A stretch of DNA of 45,210 nucleotides from an uncultured Eubacteriales bacterium (GTDB taxonomy: Bacteria; Bacillota_A; Clostridia; Oscillospirales; Oscillospiraceae). The stretch spans positions 1-45,210 of the forward strand of contig ONPY01000007.1 in assembly GCA_900319835.1 (NCBI GenBank). Direction: 5' to 3'. Below the pieces are notes generated by a model that was given only the letters and a program-made list of their open reading frames with translations, did no database searches and was not told the DNA's origin. Position 1 is the first letter of the stretch, and each line of letters begins with the position of its first letter. The translations under genes and the position numbers were made by a program. This document shows positions 31,101 through 38,763 of the stretch, one piece after another.

Positions 31101-32138
31101 GACAAAGGTGTTGAAAACCTCGAGGATCTTGTCCCCGGCAAAGCGGATGGCGCCGATCTCGGTCATGCGGTCGGTCTGGGCGTTGAGGCCGGTGGTCTCG
31201 ATGTCGAAGGCCACAAACTCCGTGTCCAGCGGCAGGCTCGACTTGCCGATGACGGCGCTGTTGCCGTCCATGTCGTTGACGTAGTAGGCCTCCATGCCGT
31301 AGATGATCTTGACGCCGTTCTTCTTGCCCGCCTTCCACATGTCCGGGAAGGCCTGGGCCACGCCGTGGTCCGTGACGGCGATGGCGGGCATGCCCCAGTA
31401 GGCCGCCCGCTGCACGATGGCGGCCGGGTCGGTCAGCGCATCGAGCGCGGAGAAGCGGGTGTGCATGTGCAGCTCCACGCGCTTTTCCTCCGCGTCATCC
31501 GGGCGCACATAGCGCTTGCCCTTCATGATGTTCCTCGGGTCGAGGACCATGTCGTCGTCGTACTTGGAGTAGATGATCTCGCCCTGGACGATCAGGTGGT
31601 CGCCGGGACTGATCTGATTGATGATGGACTGGTCGTCCTCCGAGCGCAGAAAGCGCGAGACGCGCACGGAGTTGGTGCGGTCGGTGATGTCAAAGCAGAG
31701 CACGGCGCTGCCGCGCTTGGCGAGCGTCCGGCTGGTGACGGCCACCACGTCGCCCTCCACGGTGACCTTGCCGGATTCCAGCGTCAGGGTGTTCATGGGC
31801 ACCGGATGCTGCTTGATGGCCCGGCCCATCAGCACCGCGCCCGCGGGCTTTGCGCCGGCGCTCGGCTGGGCCGCGGCCGCCGGGGACGCGCCCGACTGCC
31901 GGGGATAGTCCGGCACGATGCCGACGCCCGAGAGGGCGTAGTCGCTCTTGAGCTGCTCGGTCAGGCGCTGCAGGTCGACCGGCGAGGGCATGGCGGCAAA
32001 CCAGGCGGCCACCGTGAGGGTTCCCTCCGCGGTGTCCACCCGGACATCCGTGACATATGCCTTGTCCAGGCCCCCCGCCGCGGCGGCAAAGCCGGCGCAT
32101 CCGGGGAAAATTGTCAGAAAAGGGGTGTGCTCGGTCAT
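28137..32138 (-). CDS. polC: DNA polymerase III alpha subunit, PolC type
   Basis: PolC is the main replicative polymerase of Firmicutes. The 1333-residue protein has an N-terminal region, an OB-fold part (about 100-210), a PHP domain beginning VELHMHTRFSALD at 221, an inserted DEDD proofreading exonuclease (FDIETTGL, with D311 and E313, through ASDDAMVVARM), then the polymerase core. Key polymerase motifs are GSRGSVGSSI at about 765, a zinc-binding pair CPKC/CPEC at about 795-825 and the catalytic aspartates in PDIDLNFS at about 849. Slightly shorter than the roughly 1430 of Bacillus, mainly at the N-terminus. The start at 32138 (MTEHTPFL) is preferred; 65 further open codons come from a repeat element. 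It is last in the dxr-rseP-ispG-polC order common in Firmicutes. Confidence 0.95.
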   Translation of the reverse strand: MTEHTPFLTIFPGCAGFAAAAGGLDKAYVTDVRVDTAEGTLTVAAWFAAMPSPVDLQRLTEQLKSDYALSGVGIVPDYPRQSGASPAAAAQPSAGAKPAGAVLMGRAIKQHPVPMNTLTLESGKVTVEGDVVAVTSRTLAKRGSAVLCFDITDRTNSVRVSRFLRSEDDQSIINQISPGDHLIVQGEIIYSKYDDDMVLDPRNIMKGKRYVRPDDAEEKRVELHMHTRFSALDALTDPAAIVQRAAYWGMPAIAVTDHGVAQAFPDMWKAGKKNGVKIIYGMEAYYVNDMDGNSAVIGKSSLPLDTEFVAFDIETTGLNAQTDRMTEIGAIRFAGDKILEVFNTFVDPQRHIPPDITQLTGIRDSDVQGAPKEKEALEQFMAFVGDRPIIAHNAHFDVGFMTACARRNSIRFSPVFLDTLALSQALCPELKRFKLDIVSNHLGLPPFNHHRASDDAMVVARMMGKFLPMLKQQGARTVDDIETVYHSLRRTDVAKTYHMVLLVKNRVGLKNLYEMISQSYLKYFHRSPTVPKSLLLQHREGILVGSACGMGELYGAVMKGASHEELKKIAELYDYLEIQPICNNAFLVDNGTVSDVGVLQDYNRTIYKLGKEMGKPVIAASDVHFLDAEDEQYRKILQAAKKFSDADRDCPIFFRNTKEMLAEFAYLGKDVAKEVVVTNTRAIADQVEEIELLPKDLFAPKIENSAEDLKRLVYDKMHRIYGENPPEIVQSRVDTELNTILDHQYDVIYMSAQKLVQNSLENGYLVGSRGSVGSSIVAYMSGITEVNSLPPHYVCPKCCHSEFVTDGSYGCGADMPEKDCPECGTRMKREGFDIPFETFLGFPGNEKTPDIDLNFSGEYQAKAHKYTETLFGSDHVFRAGTIGTLAEKTAYGYVKKYLEERGIQATKAEENRLSLGLVGIKRTTGQHPGGLVVIPQDKDVTDFCPVQHPADDPNSDIITTHFEYHCMEANLLKLDELGHDDPTMIRMMEDVTGVDAKEISLSDPDTMSIFTSPAALGLPDDDPIIGHTGTIGVPEFGTPFTRQMLVDTQPKQFDTLIRLSGFSHGTDVWAGNIHDLIVNGIASVNETIGCRDDIMLYLISVGIKPSLAFKTMEAVRKGKVKKTGSFPDDAEEQMRSLGVPEWYIESARKIAYLFPKAHAVAYVMMAFRIAWFKVHEPLAFYSAYFYRRSQKGGFDAAMMCGGADDVRRRINEMHRRPTLTANEEDLLVTMEAVYEMNMRGFDFAPIDLYQSHATKFLITEDKRLRPPFVAISGLGETAAWDLMRAGETGQRFVSVQELSAACPKVSQTHLEVLKSLGALGDMPETNQINLFDL

Positions 32139-32206
32139 GGAGTTACGGTCCTCTATGTAATACTCTTTCGTGTCTTTGGCAGCATATTCATCCGTCTGCA
32201 GGCGGG

Positions 32207-32342
32207 CGTATGGCCTCCCTTTGGAAAAAGGGAGGGGGACCGCGCCTGCGCGGTGGAGGGATCGAAGCCGCAGTGCCGTCCGCCCTGTACCTTCCGATCC
32301 CCCAGTCAGCTTCGCTGACAGCCCCCTTTCCAAAGGGGGCCA
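32207..32342. repeat. Paired two-hairpin repeats R3 between ispG and polC
   Basis: Two related units face each other. The right unit (32299-32342) reads GATCCCCCAGTCAGC-TTC-GCTGACAG then CCCCCTTT-CC-AAAGGGGG. The left unit (32207-32270) is its diverged mirror image, starting GGCCTCCCTTTGG. The outer ends form an inverted repeat of about 16 bp. Related units are at 38612-38763 and 40698-40812. Confidence 0.75.
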
Positions 32343-32369
32343 TGCTTCCCGTGAGGAAAAGCTTCTGTC

Positions 32370-33437
32370 TTATCTGTCGCTTTCGATCAGTTCAATCAGC
32401 CGCTCACAGAGTTCGTCATAGGGGTAGGTGCCCAGCACCTCGCCCTTTTTGAACAGCAGGCCCTTGCCCTTGCCGCCGGCGATGCCGTAGTCGGCCTCCC
32501 GGGCCTCGCCCGGGCCGTTGACCACGCAGCCCATGACGGCAACGGTGATGTCCCGCGGCATATCCTTGACCCGCGCCTCCACCTCGGAGGCCAGGGAGAT
32601 CAGGTCGATCTCCGTCCGGCCGCAGGTGGGGCAGGAGACAAACTTCACCCCGCCGGGGCGCAGGCCCGCGGCCTTGACGATGGCGATGCCCGCGGAGACC
32701 TCCCGCACCGGGTCGGCCGTCAGGGAGACGCGGATGGTGTTGCCGATGCCCTCGCACAGCAGGGTGCCGATGCCGACGGCGGACTGGATGGTGCCGTTCC
32801 ACTCAGTGCCCGTCTCGGTCACGCCGAGGTGCAGAGGATAGTCGAAGGTCTCCGCCGCGAGGCGGTAGCTCTCGACGGTCAGGGGCACGGAGGAGGTTTT
32901 CAGGGACAGGCAGATGTCATCAAAGTCATAGCGGTTGAGAAGCTCCACATGGCCCTTCGCGCTCTCCACCATGGCCTCCGCGCAGGGATGGCCGTACTTT
33001 TCGAGCAGCCGCTTTTCCAGGGACCCCGCGTTGACGCCGATGCGGATGGGGATGTGCCGCCGCTTGCAGGCCTCGGCCACGGCCTTGACGTTCTCGGGCG
33101 CGCCGATGTTGCCGGGGTTGATGCGGATCTTGTCGATGCCGCGCGCCGCGGCCTCCAGGGCCAGGCGGTAGTCAAAGTGGATATCCGCCACCAGGGGCAC
33201 GGAGACCTGTTCCTTGATGGCGGAGACGGCCTTTGCCGCCTCCATGTTGGGGATGGCGATGCGCACGATGTCCGCGCCCGCGGCCTGCATGGCGCGGATC
33301 TGGGAGACCGTGGCTTCCACGTCCCAGGTCTTGGTCGAGCACATGGTCTGCACCGAGACGGGGGCGCCCCCGCCGACGAGCACACCGCCGACGGAAATCT
33401 GCTTTGTGAACTCTCTCTTGTTTTGTTTCTCTGTCAT
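32370..33437 (-). CDS. ispG: 4-hydroxy-3-methylbut-2-enyl-diphosphate synthase
   Basis: IspG (GcpE), the [4Fe-4S] enzyme that converts methylerythritol cyclodiphosphate to HMBPP in the MEP pathway. The 355-residue protein has a TIM-barrel part (VSVQTMCSTKTWDVEAT, VADIHFDYRLALEA, IRINPGNIG) and a C-terminal cluster domain with cysteines in SCPTCGRTEIDL and AVMGCVVNGPGEA. Length is typical. Its ATG overlaps the rseP stop (ATGA), so it is translationally coupled. A repeat-filled gap separates it from polC. Confidence 0.97.
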   Translation of the reverse strand: MTEKQNKREFTKQISVGGVLVGGGAPVSVQTMCSTKTWDVEATVSQIRAMQAAGADIVRIAIPNMEAAKAVSAIKEQVSVPLVADIHFDYRLALEAAARGIDKIRINPGNIGAPENVKAVAEACKRRHIPIRIGVNAGSLEKRLLEKYGHPCAEAMVESAKGHVELLNRYDFDDICLSLKTSSVPLTVESYRLAAETFDYPLHLGVTETGTEWNGTIQSAVGIGTLLCEGIGNTIRVSLTADPVREVSAGIAIVKAAGLRPGGVKFVSCPTCGRTEIDLISLASEVEARVKDMPRDITVAVMGCVVNGPGEAREADYGIAGGKGKGLLFKKGEVLGTYPYDELCERLIELIESDR

Positions 33438-34492
33438 TTCGTCACAATCCTCACGATATCGTGGAACATGATAAAGGCCATCAGACCCAGCAGCAGGACC
33501 ATGCCCGCCATGTGGATATAGCCCTCGTACTTGGGATCGAGCTTCTTGCGGGTGACGCTCTCGACGAGCCAGGTCACCAGCAGCAGGAACACCCGCCCGC
33601 CGTCCAGCGCCGGGATGGGCAGCATGTTCATGATGGCGAGATTCACCGCGATGAAGGCGGTGAAGTAGAAAATGGAGTACAGGGCGTCGGAGACGGACTC
33701 GGCCTGCTCGCCGGTCTCGGCCATCATGTCGACGATGCCGACAGGGCCGGTCATCTCGTCCACCGAGACCCTGCCGTGGATCAGCTCCCTGAGGCCCATG
33801 CGGACCCAGCGGGCAAACTCCATGGTGGTGTACCAGGCGTTTTGCAGCTTGACGCCGGGGGTGGCCAGATCGTAGCCGAAGTAGAAGCCGTACATCTTCC
33901 GGCTCTCCCCCTCGTAGGCGACGCGGGTGATGGCAAAGTCCTTCAGGGTGACCTTCTGTCCGTCGCGCAGGACGACGATGTCATAGACCCCGTCCCCCTG
34001 GTCGAGAAAGTCCCCCACGTCGGTGTTCTGGTAAATGCGCTGGCCGTCGATCTTATAGAAGCGGTCGCCCACGTGCAGCCCCTCCTCGCTCTGGTAGGGG
34101 CAGCCGGGCATGAAGTCCTCGATCTGCGCGTTGCGGAAGGCGTAGGCGCTCGTATAGAGCAGACACACGATGCCAAAGCCCAGCACGAAGTTCATGAACG
34201 CGCCGGCGCAGAGGATGATGATGCGCTTCCAGGGGGGCTGGGAGGTGAAGGCCCGGGGATCGTCCGAGGCCTCGTCCTCGCCCGCCATGGCGCAGTAGCC
34301 CCCGAAGGGGATCAGGCGCAGGGCGTAGAGCGTCTCGCCCTTCTGCTTTTTCCAGAGTGCCGGGCCCATGCCCAGGGCAAACTCCTCCACCCGCACGCCG
34401 CAGGCCTTGGCCGCCAGGAAGTGGCCGCCCTCGTGGATGCCCACCAGCAGGCCGAAGAGCAAAATTGCCAGGATCACATAGAGAAAGGTCAT
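33434..34492 (-). CDS. rseP: RIP site-2 metalloprotease RseP/RasP
   Basis: A 352-residue intramembrane zinc protease that cleaves membrane-bound anti-sigma factors and leftover signal peptides. HEGGH (H20, E21, H24) in the first helix and MNMLPIPALDGGRV in the third core helix supply the active site; a single PDZ-like part (CPYQSEEGLHVGDRFYKIDGQRI) lies between. Both ends overlap neighbours by 4 bases (dxr upstream and ispG downstream, each as ATGA), so the three genes form a coupled unit. Known as an arrangement conserved across Firmicutes. Confidence 0.96.
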   Translation of the reverse strand: MTFLYVILAILLFGLLVGIHEGGHFLAAKACGVRVEEFALGMGPALWKKQKGETLYALRLIPFGGYCAMAGEDEASDDPRAFTSQPPWKRIIILCAGAFMNFVLGFGIVCLLYTSAYAFRNAQIEDFMPGCPYQSEEGLHVGDRFYKIDGQRIYQNTDVGDFLDQGDGVYDIVVLRDGQKVTLKDFAITRVAYEGESRKMYGFYFGYDLATPGVKLQNAWYTTMEFARWVRMGLRELIHGRVSVDEMTGPVGIVDMMAETGEQAESVSDALYSIFYFTAFIAVNLAIMNMLPIPALDGGRVFLLLVTWLVESVTRKKLDPKYEGYIHMAGMVLLLGLMAFIMFHDIVRIVTK

Positions 34493-35637
34493 TTGCCGTA
34501 AGTCTCCAAAACATAGGCTCTGGCGGCTTTGTCCGCCTCCAGAATGGTTTCCAGATCGGGATTCTGTCGAACGCCCACAGCCTCCACGGCGCCCGCCGCG
34601 GCGTCATAGATGCGGTTGTAGCCGAGCTCGTGCCTGAGGAACATGTGGACCGCCACCTCGTTTGCCGCGCTCATCACACAGGCGGCGGTGCCGCCGGCTC
34701 TCGCGCAGTCCATCGCGAGCTTCAGGCACGGGGTCTTTTCATAGTCCGGGGCCTCAAAGGTCAGGTCGCGGAGCTTATAGAAGTCCAGGTGCTCGAACAT
34801 GGAGGGGCAGCGCTCCGGGTAGGTCAGGGCCAGCTGGATGGGCAGGCCCATGTCCGGCACGCCGAGCTGGGCGATGACGGTGCCGTCCACCAGCTCCACC
34901 ATGGAGTGGATGACGCTCTGGGGGTGGATGACCACGGTGATGTCGTCCGGGGTGACGCCGAAGAGGTGCATGGCCTCCACAAACTCCAGGCCCTTGTTCA
35001 TCATGGTGGCGCTGTCCACCGAGATCTTCGCGCCCATGCTCCAGTTGGGATGCTTCACCGCCTGCTCGGGGGTGACGTCCTCCAGCTCAGACCGGGCCTT
35101 GCCGCGGAAGGGGCCGCCGGAGCCTGTCAGCAGGATCTTGTGCAGCTCCCCCTTCTTCCGGCCCATCAGGCACTGGAAGATGGCCGAGTGCTCAGAGTCC
35201 ACGGGGACGATCTCGGCGCCGCAATCGGCGGCCTTTTTCATCACAATCTCGCCCGCGCAGACCAGGGTCTCCTTGTTGGCCAGGGCGATGCGTTTTTTCT
35301 CCGCGATGGCCGCGAGGGTCGGCTTTAAGCCCACCGCGCCGGAGACGGCGGTGACCACGCAGTCCGCTTCCGGCAGGGTGGCGGCCTCCAGCAGACCCTC
35401 CATGCCGGAGCCCACGCGGATGCAAGTGTCCGCCACGGCGATTTTAAACAGCTTCGCGGCCTCTTCGTCGTAGACCGCCACAAATTTGGGGTGCAGGCGG
35501 CGGGCCTGCTCCTCCAGCAGATCGATTTTTCTCTGGGCTGTGAGCGCCGCCACCGGCAGGCCGATGTGCTCGGCCGCGGCGATGGTCTGCCGGCCGATGG
35601 AGCCGGTGCAGCCCAGAACGGAAATGGCTTTGACCAT
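34489..35637 (-). CDS. dxr: 1-deoxy-D-xylulose 5-phosphate reductoisomerase
   Basis: Dxr (IspC) makes methylerythritol phosphate from DXP with NADPH, the committed MEP step. The 382-residue protein has the NADPH loop VLGCTGSIGRQT at 7-18, the metal-binding PVDSEHSAIFQC, the substrate loop SGGPFRG and HPNWSMGAKISVDSATMMNKGLE. Start at 35637 has AAGGAAGG upstream; further upstream codons lie in a repeat. The usual neighbour cdsA is not found between uppS and dxr. Confidence 0.97.
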   Translation of the reverse strand: MVKAISVLGCTGSIGRQTIAAAEHIGLPVAALTAQRKIDLLEEQARRLHPKFVAVYDEEAAKLFKIAVADTCIRVGSGMEGLLEAATLPEADCVVTAVSGAVGLKPTLAAIAEKKRIALANKETLVCAGEIVMKKAADCGAEIVPVDSEHSAIFQCLMGRKKGELHKILLTGSGGPFRGKARSELEDVTPEQAVKHPNWSMGAKISVDSATMMNKGLEFVEAMHLFGVTPDDITVVIHPQSVIHSMVELVDGTVIAQLGVPDMGLPIQLALTYPERCPSMFEHLDFYKLRDLTFEAPDYEKTPCLKLAMDCARAGGTAACVMSAANEVAVHMFLRHELGYNRIYDAAAGAVEAVGVRQNPDLETILEADKAARAYVLETYGK

Positions 35638-35700
35638 GTCGGTTTCCTTCCTGTGATTCAGATTTACGCGCCAAAGGCAGTGAATATGTGCTGTGTTCCC

Positions 35701-35768
35701 GTAGGGGCGGCTATCAGCCGCCCGCCATGCCTGCACCATATCTGCGGGCGGCTGATAGCCGCCCCTAC
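35701..35768. repeat. 68-bp palindromic element R2, copy 1
   Basis: Perfect 25-bp inverted repeat: left arm 35701-35725 starts GTAGGGGCGGCTATCAGCCG; right arm 35744-35768 is its exact reverse complement ending GCCCCTAC; the loop is 18 bases. It lies between the AlkD-like gene and dxr and supplies the AlkD stop codon (TAG read on the minus strand at 35767-35765). A second 68-bp element with the same ends is at 37208-37275. Confidence 0.85.
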
Positions 35769-36445
35769 TTTCTTCTCAGCGTCCGCAAATATCCTTTTTT
35801 CTCATCGCTGATGCGGCGGCTCTCCACCGCCTTCTGGATGGTCTTGTTGTGGGTCCAGGGGTCCAGGCGGCGGTTTTCCAGAACCGGCAGCGCGGCGTCG
35901 TACTGCTTGGCCAGCGCCGTGGCAAAGTACCAGGCCTGCATCATGCGCAGGTAGTACTCCTCCGATTCGATCGCCGCGACCCAGTCCAGGTACTCCGGGG
36001 CAAAGTCCCCGTCCAGAAAATGGGCCATCAGCATCCCGAGGCCGAAGCGCACGGTGTAGAGCCTCCCGCTTTCCATCCAGCGGCGGATGTCCCCGATCAG
36101 CCGCGCATGGTTTTTCTGAAAGCAGGCGGGGCCCAGGCTGTCGCAGGTGGCCCAGTTGTCCACATAGGGCAGGAAGGCGTCCAGCGCCGCGATGCAGGCG
36201 TCGTAGTCCCGGATGGCGTTTACCAGCGAGGCGTGCAGACCGTTTTCCTCCAGATAGAAATGGGGCAGCTCCCCGAGGAAATCCACCGCCTCCGGGTCTT
36301 TGGCAAAGTCCCGGGCGAAAGCGCGCAGGGCCGGGGTGCGCACGCCGATGACGCGCGCCTTGTCCACCGTGGGGATGAGCTTTGCGGTAAAGTCCCGGTA
36401 GCCCTCATCCCGCAGGGCAAAGAGCCGCTCCTGTACCGCGGTCAT
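35765..36445 (-). CDS. AlkD-like DNA alkylation repair protein (HEAT-like repeats)
   Basis: A 226-residue all-helical protein of the DNA alkylation repair (AlkD/AlkC-like) family, whose known members are DNA glycosylases for 3- and 7-alkylpurines. Family landmarks are IGVRTPALRAFARDFAK, YVDNWATCDSLG (with the conserved aspartate of the active cleft), VRFGLGMLMAHFLD, YYLRMMQAWYFATALAKQ and the C-terminal WTHNKTIQKAVESRRIS. The ATG overlaps the uppS stop (ATGA), so it is translated with uppS. It occupies the position where cdsA usually lies. The stop codon is provided by the R2 repeat, so the very C-terminus (LRTLRRK) may have been altered by the repeat. Confidence 0.87.
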   Translation of the reverse strand: MTAVQERLFALRDEGYRDFTAKLIPTVDKARVIGVRTPALRAFARDFAKDPEAVDFLGELPHFYLEENGLHASLVNAIRDYDACIAALDAFLPYVDNWATCDSLGPACFQKNHARLIGDIRRWMESGRLYTVRFGLGMLMAHFLDGDFAPEYLDWVAAIESEEYYLRMMQAWYFATALAKQYDAALPVLENRRLDPWTHNKTIQKAVESRRISDEKKGYLRTLRRK

Positions 36446-37182
36446 GGGTTCTTGACCCCGCCGTAACGCCGGTCGCGGCTTTGAAAAACAGCGATGGCCT
36501 TGTCCAGCTCCTCCGGCGTAAAGTCCGGCCAGAGCACGTCGGTAAAGTAAAACTCCGCGTAGGCGCACTGCCAGAGCAGGAAGTTCGAGATCCGCTGCTC
36601 TCCGCCGGGACGGATCAGCAGATCCGGGTCGGGGATGCCCGCCGAGTAGAGGTAGCCGGAGAAGACATCCTCCGTCAGCTCTCCCTCCGCTTTGCCCTCG
36701 GCGTAGTCCCGGGCATAGCGGCGCGCGGCGTGCAGGATCTCATCCCGCCCGCCGTAGTTGAGACAGATGTTGGCCTGGAAGCCCTCATAGCGCTTTGATA
36801 TCTCGTCGGTCTTCTCCACCAGTTTCTGAAGCTCGGGGCTCAATCCCTCGATGTCCCCGAACACCTTCATGCGGATGTGGTCCCGCTCCATGGTGTCGAT
36901 GGCCTCGCGCAGGTACTTGCCCAGCAGCTTCATGATGGTGGAGACTTCCCCCTCCGGCCGCTTCCAGTTCTCCGTGGAGAAGGCGTAGACCGTCAGGTAC
37001 TCCACCCCGATGTTTTTGCAATAGGTGGCAATTTTGCGGAAGGTCTCCGCGCCGACGGCGTGGCCCGCGGTGCGCGGCAGGCCGCGCTTTTTGGCCCAGC
37101 GGCCGTTGCCGTCGAGAATAATGGCAATATGGCGGGGTGGGCGGGATGACTCCCGCTCCCCCGCCGGATGGTTGTTCGGCAT
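36442..37182 (-). CDS. uppS: Isoprenyl transferase (undecaprenyl diphosphate synthase)
   Basis: UppS adds eight isoprene units to farnesyl diphosphate to make the C55 carrier for cell-wall glycans. The 246-residue protein has the catalytic aspartate D24 in IAIILDGNGRWAK, TVYAFSTENWKRP, and the C-terminal IPDPDLLIRPGGEQRISNFLLWQCAYAEFYF. The start at 37182 follows GGAG at 8 bases; an extension further upstream crosses the R2 repeat. It uses the end products of the MEP genes dxr and ispG encoded just downstream. Confidence 0.96.
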   Translation of the reverse strand: MPNNHPAGERESSRPPRHIAIILDGNGRWAKKRGLPRTAGHAVGAETFRKIATYCKNIGVEYLTVYAFSTENWKRPEGEVSTIMKLLGKYLREAIDTMERDHIRMKVFGDIEGLSPELQKLVEKTDEISKRYEGFQANICLNYGGRDEILHAARRYARDYAEGKAEGELTEDVFSGYLYSAGIPDPDLLIRPGGEQRISNFLLWQCAYAEFYFTDVLWPDFTPEELDKAIAVFQSRDRRYGGVKNP

Positions 37183-37207
37183 GTTGTTCTCCGATCCGTT
37201 GTTTTGT

Positions 37208-37275
37208 GTAGGGGACGGCCCCCGGACGTCCCGTGCCGGTCGTCGAACGCGGGCGGTCGAGGCGCCCGCCCCTAC
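37208..37275. repeat. 68-bp palindromic element R2, copy 2
   Basis: Begins GTAGGGG (37208) and ends CCCCTAC (37275), exactly as long as the copy at 35701-35768, but the interior has diverged and pairs only in part (CGGCC / GGGCGG stretches). It lies between frr and uppS inside the operon. Confidence 0.75.
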
Positions 37276-37297
37276 GAAACTCTGTTTGGGCAGGGCG

Positions 37298-37849
37298 TCA
37301 GATTTCGGTGAGTTCCTTTTCCTTCTTGTCGCAGATCTTGTCGATCTCCTTGATGTAGTCGTCGGTGAGCTTCTGGATGTCCTTCTCGGCGATCTTGTAG
37401 TCATCCTCGGTGATCTCGGACGCCTTCTGCTGCTTCTTGAACTTCTCCACCGCGTCGCGGCGGATGTTGCGAATGGCAACCTTGGAGGTCTCGCCGTACT
37501 TTCTGGTCTGCTTGACCAGATCCTTGCGGCGCTCCTCGGTCAGGGGCGGGAAGACCAGGCGGATCATGCGGCCATCGTTCTGGGGGTTGATGCCCAGATC
37601 GGAGGCCAGGATCGCCTTCTCAATGGGCTTGAGCAGCGTGCCGTCCCAGGGCTGGATCACCAGGGAGCGGGGGTCGGGGGTGGAGACAGACGCCACCTGC
37701 ATGATGGGGGTGTCCACGCCGTAGTAGCTGACCGTGATGGGATTGAGCACGGCGGTGTTGGCCCGCCCGGCGCGGATGGCGGCAAGCTCGGAATTGAGCG
37801 CGTCGCAGGTCTTCTTCATCTTGTTTTCAAATTCCAGATAATCAGACAT
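37298..37849 (-). CDS. frr: Ribosome recycling factor
   Basis: RRF splits the post-termination ribosome together with EF-G. The 183-residue protein shows the family core: AAIRAGRANTAVLNPI, STPDPRSLVIQPWD, GINPQNDGRMIRLVFPPLTEERRKDLVK, and VAIRNIRRDAVEKFK. Length is standard. GGAGGG precedes the ATG. It follows pyrH after 40 bases, the classical order. Confidence 0.98.
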   Translation of the reverse strand: MSDYLEFENKMKKTCDALNSELAAIRAGRANTAVLNPITVSYYGVDTPIMQVASVSTPDPRSLVIQPWDGTLLKPIEKAILASDLGINPQNDGRMIRLVFPPLTEERRKDLVKQTRKYGETSKVAIRNIRRDAVEKFKKQQKASEITEDDYKIAEKDIQKLTDDYIKEIDKICDKKEKELTEI

Positions 37850-37889
37850 GGTTGTTCCCTCCGTAAAGTATATTTCGATTCCGTATCTT

Positions 37890-38594
37890 TTACTTGACCA
37901 GGGTGCCGATCTCCTCGCCGCGGAGCACCTTCAGGATGTTTTCCGGCTGGGCCAGGGCGAAGACGATGACGGGGATGCTGTTATCCATGGCGAGGGAGGT
38001 CGCCGTGGTGTCCATGACGGCCAGGCGCCGGGCCAGGACCTCGTCATAGCCGATGCGGTCAAACCTCACCGCCTCGGGGTTTTTGCGGGGATCGTCGGAG
38101 TAGACCCCGTCGATGTTCTTGGCAAGCAGGATGGCGTCGGCGTGGATCTCCGCCGCGCGCAGGACCGCCGCCGTGTCCGTGGAGAAGAAGGGGGCCCCGC
38201 TGCCGCCGGCAAAGAGCACCACCTCGCCGTTTTCCATATACTCGATGGCCCTGCGGGTGTCGTAGCGCTCGCCCACGCCCTGGATGTCCACGGCGGTCAT
38301 GACCCGGGCCTTCGCGCCGAGCTGCCGCAGCACGTCGCAGACAGCCAGGCAGTTCATGCAGGTGGCAAGCATGCCCATGCGGTCGGCGCTGACACGCTCG
38401 ACCTTCCCCGCGCCGTCCTTGACGCCGCGCCAGAAGTTGCCGCCGCCGATGACGATGCCGATCTGAACGCCCTGCTCCTCCGCGGCCTTGACGGTCTGGC
38501 AGACGCCGGAGACAAAATCGAAGTCAAAGCCGGTCTTCTTTTCGCCGGCCAGCGCCTCGCCGCTGATTTTGATGACAATGCGATTGTATTTCAT
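37890..38594 (-). CDS. pyrH: UMP kinase
   Basis: PyrH phosphorylates UMP to UDP in pyrimidine nucleotide synthesis and is of the amino-acid-kinase fold. The 234-residue protein has IVIKISGEALAG at the N-terminus, VIGGGNFWRG, and the acceptor/ATP site GGSGAPFFSTDTAAVLRA followed by AKNIDGVYSDDP. GGAAGGAG lies upstream of the ATG. The rpsB-tsf genes that normally precede it are not here; repeats and an EamA gene lie upstream instead. Confidence 0.97.
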   Translation of the reverse strand: MKYNRIVIKISGEALAGEKKTGFDFDFVSGVCQTVKAAEEQGVQIGIVIGGGNFWRGVKDGAGKVERVSADRMGMLATCMNCLAVCDVLRQLGAKARVMTAVDIQGVGERYDTRRAIEYMENGEVVLFAGGSGAPFFSTDTAAVLRAAEIHADAILLAKNIDGVYSDDPRKNPEAVRFDRIGYDEVLARRLAVMDTTATSLAMDNSIPVIVFALAQPENILKVLRGEEIGTLVK

Positions 38595-38611
38595 AATATC
38601 TCCTTCCTTAT

Positions 38612-38763
38612 AGGCTCCCCTGCCTAAGGGGAGCTGTCAGCGCGAAGCGCTGACTGAGGGGTCTGTCCCCGTCTGTGTTTTGTCCGTTTGGGCGCTCAGC
38701 TGTCAGCGCGAAGCGCTGACTGAGGGGTCTGTCCCCGTCTGTGTTCTGTTCGTTTGGGCGCTC
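38612..38763. repeat. Tandemly duplicated two-hairpin repeats R3 upstream of pyrH
   Basis: Two direct copies with a period of exactly 66 bases (38632-38697 and 38698-38763), each starting AGCTGTCAGCGCGAAGCGCT with a GTCAGCGC / GCGCTGAC hairpin and ending GGCGCTC; only about three differences. Before the first copy, CTCCCC-TGCCTAA-GGGGAG forms the second hairpin of the family. The second copy ends inside the EamA stop region. Confidence 0.85.

Noticed and set aside
28080..32318. A plus-strand open frame of about 1400 codons antisense to polC
   Set aside because: It is exactly opposite a well-supported PolC, has low-complexity His/Gly/Val/Asp-rich translation, and lacks a ribosome site; GC-rich codon bias explains the missing stops.
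32139..32333. 65-codon N-terminal extension of PolC
   Set aside because: Encoded by the R3 repeat and not resembling any PolC N-terminus.
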